Assembly (NCBI GenBank): GCA_034401135.1
Contig: JAWZSP010000002.1
Coordinates: 5,612,740-5,676,739, forward strand
DNA length: 64,000 nucleotides
Direction: 5' to 3'
Origin: Volutella citrinella
Taxonomy: Eukaryota; Ascomycota; Sordariomycetes; Hypocreales; Nectriaceae
The notes under the pieces are model-generated. The model ran no database searches. It saw nothing but the letters and a program-made list of their open reading frames with translations, and was not told the DNA's origin. Of this stretch, positions 42,101 to 51,869 are shown one piece after another. Both the position numbers and the translations under genes were made by a program. How positions within the stretch are numbered: the stretch's first letter is position 1; the number at the start of each line of letters is the position of its first letter.

Positions 42101-45100
42101 TAGCCATGCCCTTCGGGATCGGTATAGTACCAGCCTGGAACGCCCGGTGAGGGATCACTTTGATCGTCTGTGGCGGCGCGACCAGAGGGTCCAGCAATCC
42201 GCTCTCTGTAAAGTCCCAGGCTAGGGCCGCCTCACGGTTGTACAGCACCTCTGTTAGAACTTCCCGTTCTTGCCGGGTAAGGGTGCCGTCGACTTGATCA
42301 AGCAGATTCTTGAGTCTCTCTGCTGTCAGCCGGGTGCCCTTCTCGATTTTGGAGAACTTTGGTGTTAGCCCTGGGTACTTGGGTGGACCCTGGAAGTTCT
42401 TCTGGGCCTCAGCCAACTTCTTCTCCTTCCACTGCGGGTCTCCTTCGGGGGTTGAGCCATCAGGTGGCACGTCCTCCAGAGGTCTGATCTTATCGGCTTT
42501 GCGCTTGTACATCGTGTTGGCTTTGATGTCTTCGCCCGGTTGCTCTGCGCAGGTCCTCTTCTGGTCGCTGAACATCTGCGTCTGCTCGTCCATAGCAGCT
42601 TGCACCATCGTTCGATAACAGCCCCAGATCTCCTTCTTGATCAGTTTGACAATCTCGCAGGCCGTATCCTGTCCGATCTTTCTCAAAGTGCTGCGATCAT
42701 CGTCTCCTTCGAGGGTGACTTTCTCCTCCCCGCTCGGATCCAGAGTGCAGGCGTTCGTCTTTGGGTTCTGCTGGCAGTCCTCTCTCCCAAAACGCGGCTG
42801 GTCGTATCGTATGTTGCCGGCTGCTGCCGTCACGACTCTGATCTCTCCGAGTTGGCATCGGATGAGTAGGTTCCCATCGCGAGACGTGTGATCGAACGAG
42901 ACCTTACATGTTCGGATGAAGGGCATTCCTAGCAAAAGGGGCACACTGACCCCGTCCGGGACGACGTACATCCTCTGCTCCACCCACACATTCCCTAAGT
43001 AGAGTTTTGTTAGACACTCACCTACCATCTTGACCTTTTCCCCGTTATAGGCCGTGGTTGTGGCCTTAGCGTACCCGACCTTCAGACCGGAAGCCTTGGC
43101 CACTGATTCAGAGATCAGGTTCCCTTCTGCCCCGGTGTCCACCAGCCCTTCGATAGCTGGTCCGTCTGCTCGATCAAGCCGAACTCTGATTCGTGGTAAC
43201 TCTTGGCAGTGGGAGATCAATCTCGCGCTTACTGCGCTTTCCAGGTTGATTGAGACTTGATGGGTTCGCAGCTCCTCACGCCACTCCGACTTGTCCGTCA
43301 TCGACTGGCCGAGCAGATCTGCGATCTGGTTGTCCGGAGCGATCTTGACGTTGTTGACCTTGCATTTCTCCTTCATGGCTTCAAAGTAGGCGTCTGAGAA
43401 GTTTTGCGGTTGGGCTTCCTCCATTACAGCATAAGCCGCCATGCGGGTTTGATCGCGGCCAGCCCCTATGCTAGATACTGGCTCGATGTACTGGGTGTTC
43501 GTTACTTCGTCAACGACCTCCCCAATGTCTCGGTGAAATCCCTCTGCAAATTGAGGGTCGAGCTTCATGATGTCCTTTAAGGAGACGTTCATCTTCCGAT
43601 TAGCGGCTTCAGCGCGCAGTCTCTGCCTGATCCGATCTTTGCTGTCATCAGGGGTGGTCCTAGGATTCGTGTTCCTGTCGTCGCTGGGTTGGCGGCCGGA
43701 CTGCGAGCGCTTCATCGAGGCGTCCTCTTGGGGATCATCCCGTTGGTCTTGAGGATGTTGATGGGAACCGATCGCCTTCCCATCGTTACTCCTCAGGCGC
43801 TTATTGGCCGCATTGTTGACTCGAATGCCCTTCTCCGCCACATCAGGGCCCGGGCCGTCTTCATCCACTGTGAGGAAATTGGTCCTTGTCTGGCTAGAAA
43901 ACGTCCCTTGGGCTAACCGATCGTTCCGATCAGGGTGAAGCTGAATCCGGGGGTTGAGTCGGGAGCCCTCATTCTTCTTCATGAATCTCTCGAAGAGGTC
44001 CTTCTCCTCGGGTGTCTCAACATACCCCCCAGGCGGCTTCCAGAAATGTGTAAGGGTCTCCCCGAGACTCCATGCCTCGGTACCCGGGAAACGGTTCGAC
44101 CACAGGACCATTCCTCGTCTGATCCCGCCCGCGCTGTGGCGGAAGATTCCGACCAGGAATGGGGGCACAAAGTACTCACCAAGCCAGACAGCCCCCGCGC
44201 TTGGTTCATAATGGGTAATATGCTCCTTCTTACTGTCCTTTCGCAGCTTCAGGCAATCTCTCAGAGCATGATCCTCATCGCCGCAGTAATAACACCGATA
44301 CTGCTTGAACTCGCCTGCTACCATTGTCGCGATGTCTTGGTCGTTCCTCTCGATGATCCTCTCAATTGTCTGGCAGTCGTGGATTTCCTCAACAGCGGCC
44401 GTGTTCGTCTGGATATTCCGGATCCGCGCACCTTGTTGCAAGACGCGTCTTTTCTCGCGGGTCCCCTCTTGGTCCTTAAGGACTGCGACCTGGATGCTCA
44501 GCTCCTCGATCTGACGGGTCAGATCGGCTAGCGCTGACTCGGCGCCGCTCGCTTCCTCATTCCTGTGCTGGAAACTGACCCTTTTGTCCTTCGGGAGCGA
44601 GTGCCGGGCTCTGTCTGGCTGGTCGGCGGGGTCGCCTACCTTGCTTCGCGACGCGCCACCCCCTTCAGAGTCACTGTTCCACTCTGATCGGCCCGATCTC
44701 TCAGTGATCCCTTCAACCTGGAGGATCGTGTTGATGCTGTCCGACACCGTTTTGTAGGGCTTCTCTAGGATGGTGTCTGGGGTGCAGCTGAGTTGCCTGC
44801 ACAGTTCCTTCTTCCATTGGTCAGGGAGCCCTTTATATAAGGTGTAAGCGAAGGTCGTGTTGGTTGCCCAATCATTTGGGTAAACCGCCTTGATCAGGTA
44901 GGCGTGCTTGTCCATCCACCTTCTCATGCCTTGGACATCCCCCAGTTTGATGTCGGGGTTTGCCATGTTCATGAGTTGGTGAATCGGTGCTCCATCCAGC
45001 TCATCATCATAGCTCTTGAACCGTTTGATCAGCATGCTCTTGGCTTCTTCCCAAGAGCAGCCTTCCACAGTTCTCCTTACTTGCTTCATCAAGGATCTTC

Positions 45101-45794
45101 CGGTGACCCTTAAATCCACGTCCTCCTTCATCTGGCTCTCAGAGAATCCTTGAGCCCTCATGTGATCCTCGTAACGTTTAAGGAAGAAGGTGATCCCATC
45201 CCCATCAAAGTAATATTGATCAGGGAAGGGACGGTACTCGCTGCTCGCTGGGTGATCCATCTTGGAGCTAAACAGCGGAGTGGTTACTGCTTCTTCGTAG
45301 TCTGGAGGGGTCGCAGATGTGAACGGTTTTCCCGTGCAAGATGCCTTGCTAAGAGGTTGAACAGTCTGATCAATTCCGTGGGATTCCCCGAGGGTTGAAA
45401 GAATATCTGGTGACTGAATAGGCTCAGTATGAGAAGTTGTATGAGAAGTCCCTTCTGCTGGAAGGTCCGCAGCAGGCATGTGCTTGGTTGCTTCGTGCTT
45501 TCTCTTGCGTGTCATGGTGATGATTCCATCCCATGGGATCTGTTCGAATATAAGTGCGTAAGCCAGTAGCAGCAGAACTGTCGTCAAGCTGACTCTTGCA
45601 GCCACGCAGATTACCACTAATCTGGTTATCGCGGTGAGTTTTCCAATCGGTATGGAGACCGTGATCGGGAATTCGACCTTCGGCTCAAAACATAGCGTGT
45701 CCATTCCATAATTGGCCTGATCGGGCCGAATCTCGGGGCAGGATTTGTTATGTCTTTGCCCTGGCCAGGCGACTGGCGATGCTTTGTCTCGCAT
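39192..45794 (-). CDS. Ty3/Gypsy gag-pol polyprotein
   Basis: One unbroken ORF of 2200 aa. Domains in order: gag-like capsid segment (YYFDGDGITFFLKRYEDHM, about residue 190), CCHC knuckle CYYCGDEDHALRDC (about 500), protease DTGAEG (about 885), reverse transcriptase with LPQGATNS and YLDD (about 1369), RNase H MVDAS and ETDSQ (from about 1534), integrase HHCC (CATC near 1790) and DDE core (FDAQYM, VVDNGKE, GIVEGGH, about 1830-1922), then RWQGPF, a GPF module, and an acidic tail. Gag and pol are fused in one frame. The first 93 residues include a strongly hydrophobic run; Met94 (45515) may be the true start. All catalytic residues look intact. Confidence 0.95.
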   Translation of the reverse strand: MRDKASPVAWPGQRHNKSCPEIRPDQANYGMDTLCFEPKVEFPITVSIPIGKLTAITRLVVICVAARVSLTTVLLLLAYALIFEQIPWDGIITMTRKRKHEATKHMPAADLPAEGTSHTTSHTEPIQSPDILSTLGESHGIDQTVQPLSKASCTGKPFTSATPPDYEEAVTTPLFSSKMDHPASSEYRPFPDQYYFDGDGITFFLKRYEDHMRAQGFSESQMKEDVDLRVTGRSLMKQVRRTVEGCSWEEAKSMLIKRFKSYDDELDGAPIHQLMNMANPDIKLGDVQGMRRWMDKHAYLIKAVYPNDWATNTTFAYTLYKGLPDQWKKELCRQLSCTPDTILEKPYKTVSDSINTILQVEGITERSGRSEWNSDSEGGGASRSKVGDPADQPDRARHSLPKDKRVSFQHRNEEASGAESALADLTRQIEELSIQVAVLKDQEGTREKRRVLQQGARIRNIQTNTAAVEEIHDCQTIERIIERNDQDIATMVAGEFKQYRCYYCGDEDHALRDCLKLRKDSKKEHITHYEPSAGAVWLGEYFVPPFLVGIFRHSAGGIRRGMVLWSNRFPGTEAWSLGETLTHFWKPPGGYVETPEEKDLFERFMKKNEGSRLNPRIQLHPDRNDRLAQGTFSSQTRTNFLTVDEDGPGPDVAEKGIRVNNAANKRLRSNDGKAIGSHQHPQDQRDDPQEDASMKRSQSGRQPSDDRNTNPRTTPDDSKDRIRQRLRAEAANRKMNVSLKDIMKLDPQFAEGFHRDIGEVVDEVTNTQYIEPVSSIGAGRDQTRMAAYAVMEEAQPQNFSDAYFEAMKEKCKVNNVKIAPDNQIADLLGQSMTDKSEWREELRTHQVSINLESAVSARLISHCQELPRIRVRLDRADGPAIEGLVDTGAEGNLISESVAKASGLKVGYAKATTTAYNGEKVKMVGECLTKLYLGNVWVEQRMYVVPDGVSVPLLLGMPFIRTCKVSFDHTSRDGNLLIRCQLGEIRVVTAAAGNIRYDQPRFGREDCQQNPKTNACTLDPSGEEKVTLEGDDDRSTLRKIGQDTACEIVKLIKKEIWGCYRTMVQAAMDEQTQMFSDQKRTCAEQPGEDIKANTMYKRKADKIRPLEDVPPDGSTPEGDPQWKEKKLAEAQKNFQGPPKYPGLTPKFSKIEKGTRLTAERLKNLLDQVDGTLTRQEREVLTEVLYNREAALAWDFTESGLLDPLVAPPQTIKVIPHRAFQAGTIPIPKGMANKVIDLLRARLERGVLEESHGSYRNPWFLVQKKDGGLRLINSATKYNAFTIKDAMSPPNTDEFSADFAQCKITSVLDFFSGYDQVPLDEKSRDMTSFMTPLGLLRVCRLPQGATNSVAQFSRIMTRILFDLIPDVCRAYLDDIAVRGPATDYGGEESLPGVRRYVMEHLVNLDKALLNVELSGCTISAAKSQFCQETAILVGYLCGNNGRKPSEEKIIKILEWKACEDITQVRGFLGVTGFFRIWVMGYAWIAIPLTKLLKKDAEWVWGPEQEDAMKVLKERLVTAPILITLDYSEGAGEIILMVDASLRGWGALILQVVDGKRKPARYESGVWTTAEQGYDATKRECKGVLHAFRRLRGYLYGVPFTLETDSQVLVHQLNGRADDVPGALINRWLSYIMLFDFTAKHVPGKKNGAADGLSRKEPGPSDQMDQDVEGDMDQFIDLHLNTITLDDDSKELDQSYGAECQVMGRYLQTLERPAGISPEAYRKIRRNAPKFMVKKRYLWKRPGGLYADPVLVVDDGGTQREILRCCHTENGHKGREATFNSAAGRYYWKSMRSDAYSLVTACATCQEHDPRRPREKAGFSTPGRPMEKIHFDAQYMPPRKGKKFLYEGRCDLMGWIEAEAVSKVTVKTFKAFVKRVIFRYGMPQEAVVDNGKETKKDFKRVLEDYGIRVIWTSAYNPKANGIVEGGHSILTNALKKLGGCWVDQLEEVLLADRSAIRASHGRSAFYLLHGWEPRLPIEVKIPTWRTVNWDEVRSSEDLLLRRIKVLQRKEEDVNEAIRKATAFRRKLADRTDKTNLHSLRKEPLVEGDLVLKYDVPRSQDMSTEAKMRPRWQGPFRIHRHSQGSPSYQLETLDGIKLATTTHGEHLKKFIQDESGWWFNLEEELANLETNQDKESDSLSEEEGSLLESSDDESDASDSSFSDESGVVDEEERMPPPRKGPGYRVEVQLPTMPKAARDQYSKL

Positions 45795-46073
45795 CTCGGG
45801 TCGTCTTCCGCTCCCTTCTCAGGTCCGCCGATTGAAGTGTCCACCCAATTGGAATGATGATTCGGCTTCGATCATGAAGAATCCTCCATCCGATCTTTGC
45901 TCGTAGTTGAATCGTTTTTCGGGGTTCGCGCGACCGCCCACTCTTGGAGCAGTCGCCTCGCTTTCCGACTTCGAATCAGGGATTGCAGGTTCTGGTGCAG
46001 CGTAGAAGTGCTCCTCTGGTCGAGCCGTCTGATCATTCAGATCTCTGGCCTCTGACAAAGGAATACCCCCCCC

Positions 46074-46086
46074 ACCGTGACCTCCA
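46074..46086 (-). other. Primer-binding-site candidate
   Basis: TGGAGGTCACGGT on the minus strand, four bases after the 5' LTR. It begins with TGG, complementary to a tRNA CCA end. Which tRNA is not determined. Confidence 0.55.
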
Positions 46087-46090
46087 AATT

Positions 46091-46424
46091 TGTTGGTGAG
46101 AATGACAGGCCCAAACAAACACCAATAATTGTCAGTGTCCCCTGCAGAAACCTGCCGTAGGGTAACTGAACTTGGGCGAAAAGCGAAATTTTGCGTGACC
46201 TCCAGCAAGAGAACCTCGCAAGATAAACAAAATCTGAATTGACCAGCGATCTGATCAGACAGAAATGAAGGAGTCCCTGAACAGAAAAAGATTGAAAGAG
46301 GGGGAAAATTCTTGTTGATCTCAAGTACTGAGCGAACCTGCCCCTTTTAAGCTACTGACCCAAACGCCCAATTGACCAATCCAGCCCAACCACCAAAATG
46401 CCAATGTGATCCAGCTGCCACACA
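46091..46424 (-). repeat. 5' LTR (element orientation)
   Basis: Partner of 34286-34619. Read on the minus strand it begins TGTGTGGC and ends CCAACA. Followed by GTAT, the target duplication. Confidence 0.93.
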
Positions 46425-46838
46425 GTATACTTTTTTTAAAAAACAGAAAATAAACCTTATAATAATTTAAATTGATTTATTTCTTAATTTCTACCTCTTC
46501 CCTTTTTTTTATATCTATTTTTACTAATTAATTATTAAATTTTAAAAATTATAAGAGATTAATAAGTCTTATATAAAAACATTATTAGCTTTAAGACTAA
46601 GCTAGTAGGTCTTATATAAAAATCACTATTAGCTTTATAACTAAGTTAGTAAGTTTTATATAAAAATTACTATTAGCTCTAAGACTAGGCTAGTAGTCTT
46701 ATATAATAATAACTTAACTTAAGTATATTTAAATAATATAAAATAAATAAAGCTTTTTAATAAAGACTTATTATTATACTAGCTTATATTATAATCCCTT
46801 CTATACCTAAGTGCTAAAGTAGACTAAAATTAGATTTA
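46425..46838 (+). repeat. RIPed leader module copy 1 (right part, split by the retrotransposon)
   Basis: Continues the module begun at 34231-34283. It aligns to the un-RIPed leader at about 51525-51935, with ATGCCGGCTCACGCT changed to ATACTAGCTTATATT, so the start codon of the AT-hook gene is destroyed (ATG to ATA). The copy ends shortly after the AT-hook codons. Confidence 0.8.
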
Positions 46839-47165
46839 AGTACAGAAACCCAGGTCGGGGTTAGGCCGACCTTAGGAAATCGAGGGGTACACTTTTTTTT
46901 AAAAAACAGAAAATAAACCTTATAGTAATTTAAAACGATTTATTTCTTAAGTTCTACCTCTTCCCTTTTCTTTATATCTATTTTTATTAATTAGTTATTA
47001 AGTTTTAACTATAGACTTTAAGTTAGGGGATTAATATAAAACCCTAATTAGGACTAATATTAATACAAAACCTTAATCAGGACTAGCACTTAACGCAAAA
47101 CCCTCTTAAATAGATTTATTATTTAAACTACTTTATAATATTATTCTCTATTATTTACAGTGTTT
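46839..47165 (+). repeat. Leader module copy 2, truncated
   Basis: Starts AAGTACAGAAACCCAGGTC and runs about 330 bp through the T-run and the AAATAGAAAATAAACC block, then diverges and abuts copy 3 head-to-tail. Partly RIPed; no coding capacity. Confidence 0.75.
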
Positions 47166-47440
47166 AAGTATAGAAACCCAGGTCAGGGTTAGGCCGACCT
47201 TGGGAAATCGAGGGGTATACTTTTTTTTAAAAAATAGAAAATAAACCTTATAGCGATTTAAAATGATTTATTTTTTAAGTTCTACCTCTTCTCTTTTCTT
47301 TATATCTATTTTTATTAATTAGTTATTAAGTTTTAATTATAGACCTTAAGTTAGGGGATTAATATAAAACCCTAATTAGGATTAGTATTAACACAAAACC
47401 TCAATCAGGACTAGTACCTAACGCAAAACCCTAGGTACTA
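47166..47440 (+). repeat. Leader module copy 3, in front of the dead helicase
   Basis: Starts AAGTATAGAAACCCAGGTC. Shares with copy 2 a variant downstream part (GGGGATTAATATAAAACCCTAATTAGG) that differs from copies 1 and 4, so there are two leader subtypes. Confidence 0.75.
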
Positions 47441-47639
47441 TTCCAAGCGATTTCAGCCTGAAATTAGACTATAACCTATGCAAAACGCGCGCATATAGCC
47501 TGTGCATTTATACTAAAATCTTTCATCTTATTTTACTAGTCCAATCCTTTAACCCCAACCCCTGCTATAGACCTACTCTAAGTTAAGGGTTAGCCCATCC
47601 CCGACGCGCTCAGATAGACAAGCAGCTAGATAGTTCTAT

Positions 47640-50600
47640 AGAAACAAAAGGCCACGCTTACTGCGCTAATTATCAAGCAGCTTCCTAAGATTTACTAAGA
47701 TACTACAATATGCTATTCTTTAGGAAAGTAAAAGCTATGCCCAGCTTGACGAGGAGCACTATATACTTGTCTATCGACTCTATAGTACAGCTATCCGGCC
47801 CGGTGGCAGTATCGAGACGCACTTTTGTAATAACCACCAGCTTAAGGGCCCAGAGCTGCAATAGATCAAGGATGACTATGGAAGCATAGAGCTAAGCGAC
47901 CTAGCCTATGCAGAGCTGCTAGCAGACAGAAGCGCGCTGAGCAAGCTGCTAGAGACTACCACTACCACACTCAGCTGCCGCTAATACTGCTATATCATAT
48001 CGGCATAAAGCGCCATGTCATAGTATTAGCGCGAGTCGGGGCACAGCTATGATAGTAGGGACCGATAGACTAAGGTTCAGGTGCAGTCATAGCTCAGAGG
48101 CCGCTATACCCGCTACTAGATCATCGATAATACGAAGGGCGGCTGCTATATAGGGGCAGGAGCCGTTATAGTGGAGACGAAGAGCGCTATAAATACTATA
48201 ATCACTAAGTGCAAGGCCAAGATAGAAAAGGAGGACAAGGCGTGGCTCTAGAAAAGCAATATCAAGGAAGGTATAGATCACGATATATAATAGGTCAAAG
48301 ATCTCAGCTAGGTATAGCACTTTAAAGAATAAGACAAGGTCAAGGTATTCGAGGCAGTATAGTAGGTTCGGGCTAAGGAGGTTAAGGCGCGGAGACGATT
48401 TACAGGAGTAGCTTTTAGTAATAATAATAACGAGATCGCGTAAGAGGAGAGGCTACTTATGCAGCTTGGCAAGAGCTTCGACTACAAGGTGGACCGATAC
48501 AGCTAGAGGCTAGGCATAGTACTAAAGCAGACGAGATAGTAGCTTACAAGCATCTTAAGTATAGCACTAAGCAGTATACTATTTGACAAGAAGGGCAAGG
48601 AGGAGTCTATAACTTAATACCGCTTAATAGGATATCGCTACTTAGGCTTCTACTTACATATACACATAATAGGGCGCAGAGAGGCAGCAGAGCAGCTCGC
48701 TATCATATTTACTAATAAGTAGTAGAGCTTACTACAGGACATAGTATATAAGCTTAGGGATAGGTATATCTAGGGGGGTAGCTAATATATTGACCTTATT
48801 AATTATAACAGTAGTAAAGGGGGCGGATAATATAATAATAATAAGAACTATAATAATAAGGAGATCAATGAGGCTGACAAGAACGATAATAACAAGAATA
48901 ACTAGGAGGTTATTAGTTATACTACTGCCAATACTATCACTACTTAGCAATATGCCTTACTAGATAGAGCAGTATTTCAATTCATTATGGCGTCTATTAA
49001 GTAGAAGGTCAGTAAGTATATATATACTAGCCTGCTGCTCTCATTCTATGCCGCACTAGGTATCCAACTACAACCGCTTGGCTTTATAGAGCTGCATCTG
49101 TACACGGGGCTGCTTGCAGGGCTGCTCTAGTAGGCGCGGCTATTCTTCCTTAAGAGCGGGTTCGAAAGTAAGCCATAGGAGCTAGAGGGGGTCTCTATTA
49201 GGGCCGTAGACTAGTTCCGCAAAGAGCACGCCAAGTGGATGTGCGTCAGCACTAATATAGTGATAGGCACAATCATAAACTAGATAGCATATGGGAAAGG
49301 CTAGCGCAAAAAGATAGCCAGGCAGCCGTCAATCTAGTAGTCAGAGGACGGAGAGGCGCTGTTCTACTACGGCAAGCGCATCGCTATCCAGGACTTTATA
49401 AAGACGCTTCGCAGGGTAGTGGCCGATGCTAAGAAGCTTCTTGATATAATACTAGCAGGCACATAGGTCTCTATCGACCAGGAACTAGTTATAGACAGCA
49501 TCGCTAACAGTATAGTCTAGCTCAGAGCAGGAAAGTCATTCGCCAGCGACCCGAGGAACGATTAGCTGGCGCCTAGGCCGGATAAGGTAATCAAGCTTAT
49601 TAAGAAGTCAATCTAGGACAGGGTGCGAGGATGATAGTGGAAGAAGCCTGTCTGAAAGTGGCTACAGTAGCTGCAGCTATTCCAAGAGGCGCTCGTCGTA
49701 CTGGTACACATGTAGGGAGGGCAGCCGGGACAAGGGCCGGAGGTAATAACGCTTTAGTATAGTAACTCGTGGCAGCTGATACAGAACATCTTTATACAGG
49801 ATGGGCAGGTTATGATCATGACAGACCGCGATAAGATAAAGGCAATCCGCGATAACAGCCGTAAGGTAGCACGGTTTCTTATAGACCGGATCGGGCGCAT
49901 AGTAGCCGCGTATATACTATAGCTGCTGCCGGCGGAGCGGATGCTGCGGCAGTACTGCAAGCTGCTAGAGACAGGCAATGCAGAGCGCGAGTTCATATAG
50001 CGGGATAGAAGCTTGTATATATAGGGCACGGACTGGCTTAGCGCAGTGCTGGCGCAGATGATGCAGGCTGGCGTCGGGGTCTAGATCAGGGCGGCGCGGT
50101 ACCGGCCGATCGCTATCGAAATAGGGCGCTAGATCTAGGGGCTGGTGGGGAAGTAGCTGGAGGCGCATGTAAGCGGGGGCGGGGCCGATAATAACAACGA
50201 CGACGAGTATAATATTAAGGTGGATCCGACGATAGGGGAACCAGTAGACTGCAGCGGCAGCTGGAACATTGTATGGGATCTATAGGCAACGCACAGGACG
50301 AAGATTGCGATGCAGTACTATATAGTGCATATTGGGTTTCTAGGCCAGCTGCAGCCGTAGATAATTACGACGTTCCGTGAGATTAATAAGCTATAGCACT
50401 AGTTCTTAGAGGGGCGGAGCGCCGACAAATACAAAGTCAAGAAGGAGGGTTATAAAAGCAGCCTGTTATTAATTCTAAAGAGGAAGGCACTGCTGGGGGG
50501 GATAGTAGCAGAGCCGCCGGAGAAAATAATAGCAAAGGCGCAGAGGAAGGCGCAGAGGGCGGCGGCGGCGGCAAGAGGTGCGGCGGAGGGCAAGGGCGCC

Positions 50601-51440
50601 GAGATGCTCGTCGAGCTGCGCAAGCTACTGGGACCTAAGGCAGAGTGGCGATCAGAGAAGTAGGCGGAGAGCATGCATATAATTCTAGCCAGCCAGAAGG
50701 CTAGGTAGGTGATAATCAGCATGCTACTAACAGGGGCCAGGAAGAGCATACTCTTTATACTGCTAGCTATAATGCGCTATACAGGGATAAGTATTATTAT
50801 CGTGCTATTCGTGGCGCTTACAGAGGACTTAGTTAAGCAGGCAACGAACATAGATATCGATTGCATCCAGTTCAAGACGTCGGCTAGCGCAGGGCGCGAG
50901 GGCATAAGGCGAGCGGCGCGGCTAGTTATAGTCAGCACGGACATTGTATACAGGCACGAGTTCTCGTTATATATAGACAGGCTGCTCTGCACAAGCTTGC
51001 TAGAGCGCATCTTTATTAATAAGTATCACATAGCGATTATGGACGTTAGCTATCAGGCCAGGCTAGGAGAACTACAGAGCTTGCACTAATACAGGCGGCT
51101 GCTTATTTTATTAATAGCAACGCTGCTAGTTGTACTAGAGGATTGGCTCTGTAATAAGATACTTGCGCAGTCTAGCTCGATAATAAAGATCCAGGACCGG
51201 ACGATAAAAAAAAACTGCCAGTACCAAGTAGAGCAAGTATAGAAAAGGGAGCCTAGGGCAGTAGAAGCGTATACAATGAACATCGTACAGCAGCTAGAAG
51301 CAAAGATAACAAGGAGGCAGAAGGGAGTAGTATACTACCAGTTGAGGGGATAGTGTAAAGCGATAGCAGAGGAGATAGGATATAAGGCGCACCATAGCAA
51401 TATAAGCAAGGAGGAGCGGCGATAGGTGCGGATAAGCTAG
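47640..51440 (+). pseudogene. RIP-inactivated RecQ-type helicase, resembling telomere-linked helicases
   Basis: About 3.8 kb of degraded coding sequence with in-frame TAG and TAA in place of Gln codons. Helicase motifs are still readable at 50700-51440 but carry only G:C to A:T changes. Walker A reads LTGARKS (PTGAGKS expected) at about 50728-50750. Motif II reads INKYH (DECH-type expected) near 51017. Motif III reads LILLIATLLVVLE. The later YYQLRG segment corresponds to a YCRSRG-like motif. Residue order fits the RecQ-like helicase genes that sit next to telomeres in many filamentous fungi. N-terminal part not assigned. Certainly non-functional. Confidence 0.75.
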
Positions 51441-51469
51441 GCTAGGGCATAGAGTAGTAACAGCTAATT

Positions 51470-51869
51470 AAGTGTGGAAACCCAGGTCAGGGTTAGGCCG
51501 ACCTTAGGAAATCGAGGGGTACACTTTTTTTGAAAAATAGAAAATAAACCTTATAGCGATTTAAACTGATTTATTTCTTAATTTCTACCTCTTCCCTTTT
51601 TTTCATATCTATTTTTGCTAATTAGTTATCGATTTTTAAAGATCGTAGGGTATTAGTGGGTCTCACGCAAAAACATCATTGGCCCTGAGACTGGGCCGGT
51701 GGGTCTCACGCAAAAATCACCATTGGCCCTGCGACTGGGCCGGTGGGTCTCACGCAAAAATCACCATTGGCCCTGAGACTGGGCCGGTGGTCTCACGCAA
51801 TAACAACTCGACCTGGGCATACCCAAACAACGTAAAACAAACAGAGCTTTTTAATAAAGACCTATTATT
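51470..51869 (+). repeat. Leader module copy 4, un-RIPed, serving as 5' region of the AT-hook gene
   Basis: AAGTGTGGAAACCCAGGTC start, the GGGTTAGG core, a T-run, then three tandem ~50-bp units of GTGGGTCTCACGCAAAAATCACC type between 51650 and 51800. It leads directly into the ATG at 51870. This is the undamaged reference for copies 1-3. Confidence 0.8.

Larger units (their letters stand above)
34284..46424 (-). mobile_element. Ty3/Gypsy LTR retrotransposon with two accessory genes (12.1 kb)
   Basis: Bounded by two LTRs that look identical over 334 bp and flanked on each side by GTAT (34280-34283 and 46425-46428). The element reads on the minus strand: 5' LTR at 46091-46424, primer site, gag-pol, an antisense Cys-rich gene, an Ulp1-like gene, polypurine tract, 3' LTR at 34286-34619. 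Order PR-RT-RH-IN places it in Ty3/Gypsy. Base composition is normal, in sharp contrast to the RIPed DNA on both sides, so it inserted after RIP and has not itself been mutated. Size is large for a fungal Gypsy element because of the extra genes between pol and 3' LTR. Confidence 0.93.

Noticed and set aside
31932..51469. Possible Starship-type giant element
   Set aside because: No DUF3435 tyrosine recombinase (captain) or matching boundaries seen; LTR and RIP evidence explains the region.
51650..51800. Regular ~50-bp direct repeats that might suggest a CRISPR array
   Set aside because: Only three units, fungal nuclear context, no spacers; they belong to the leader module.
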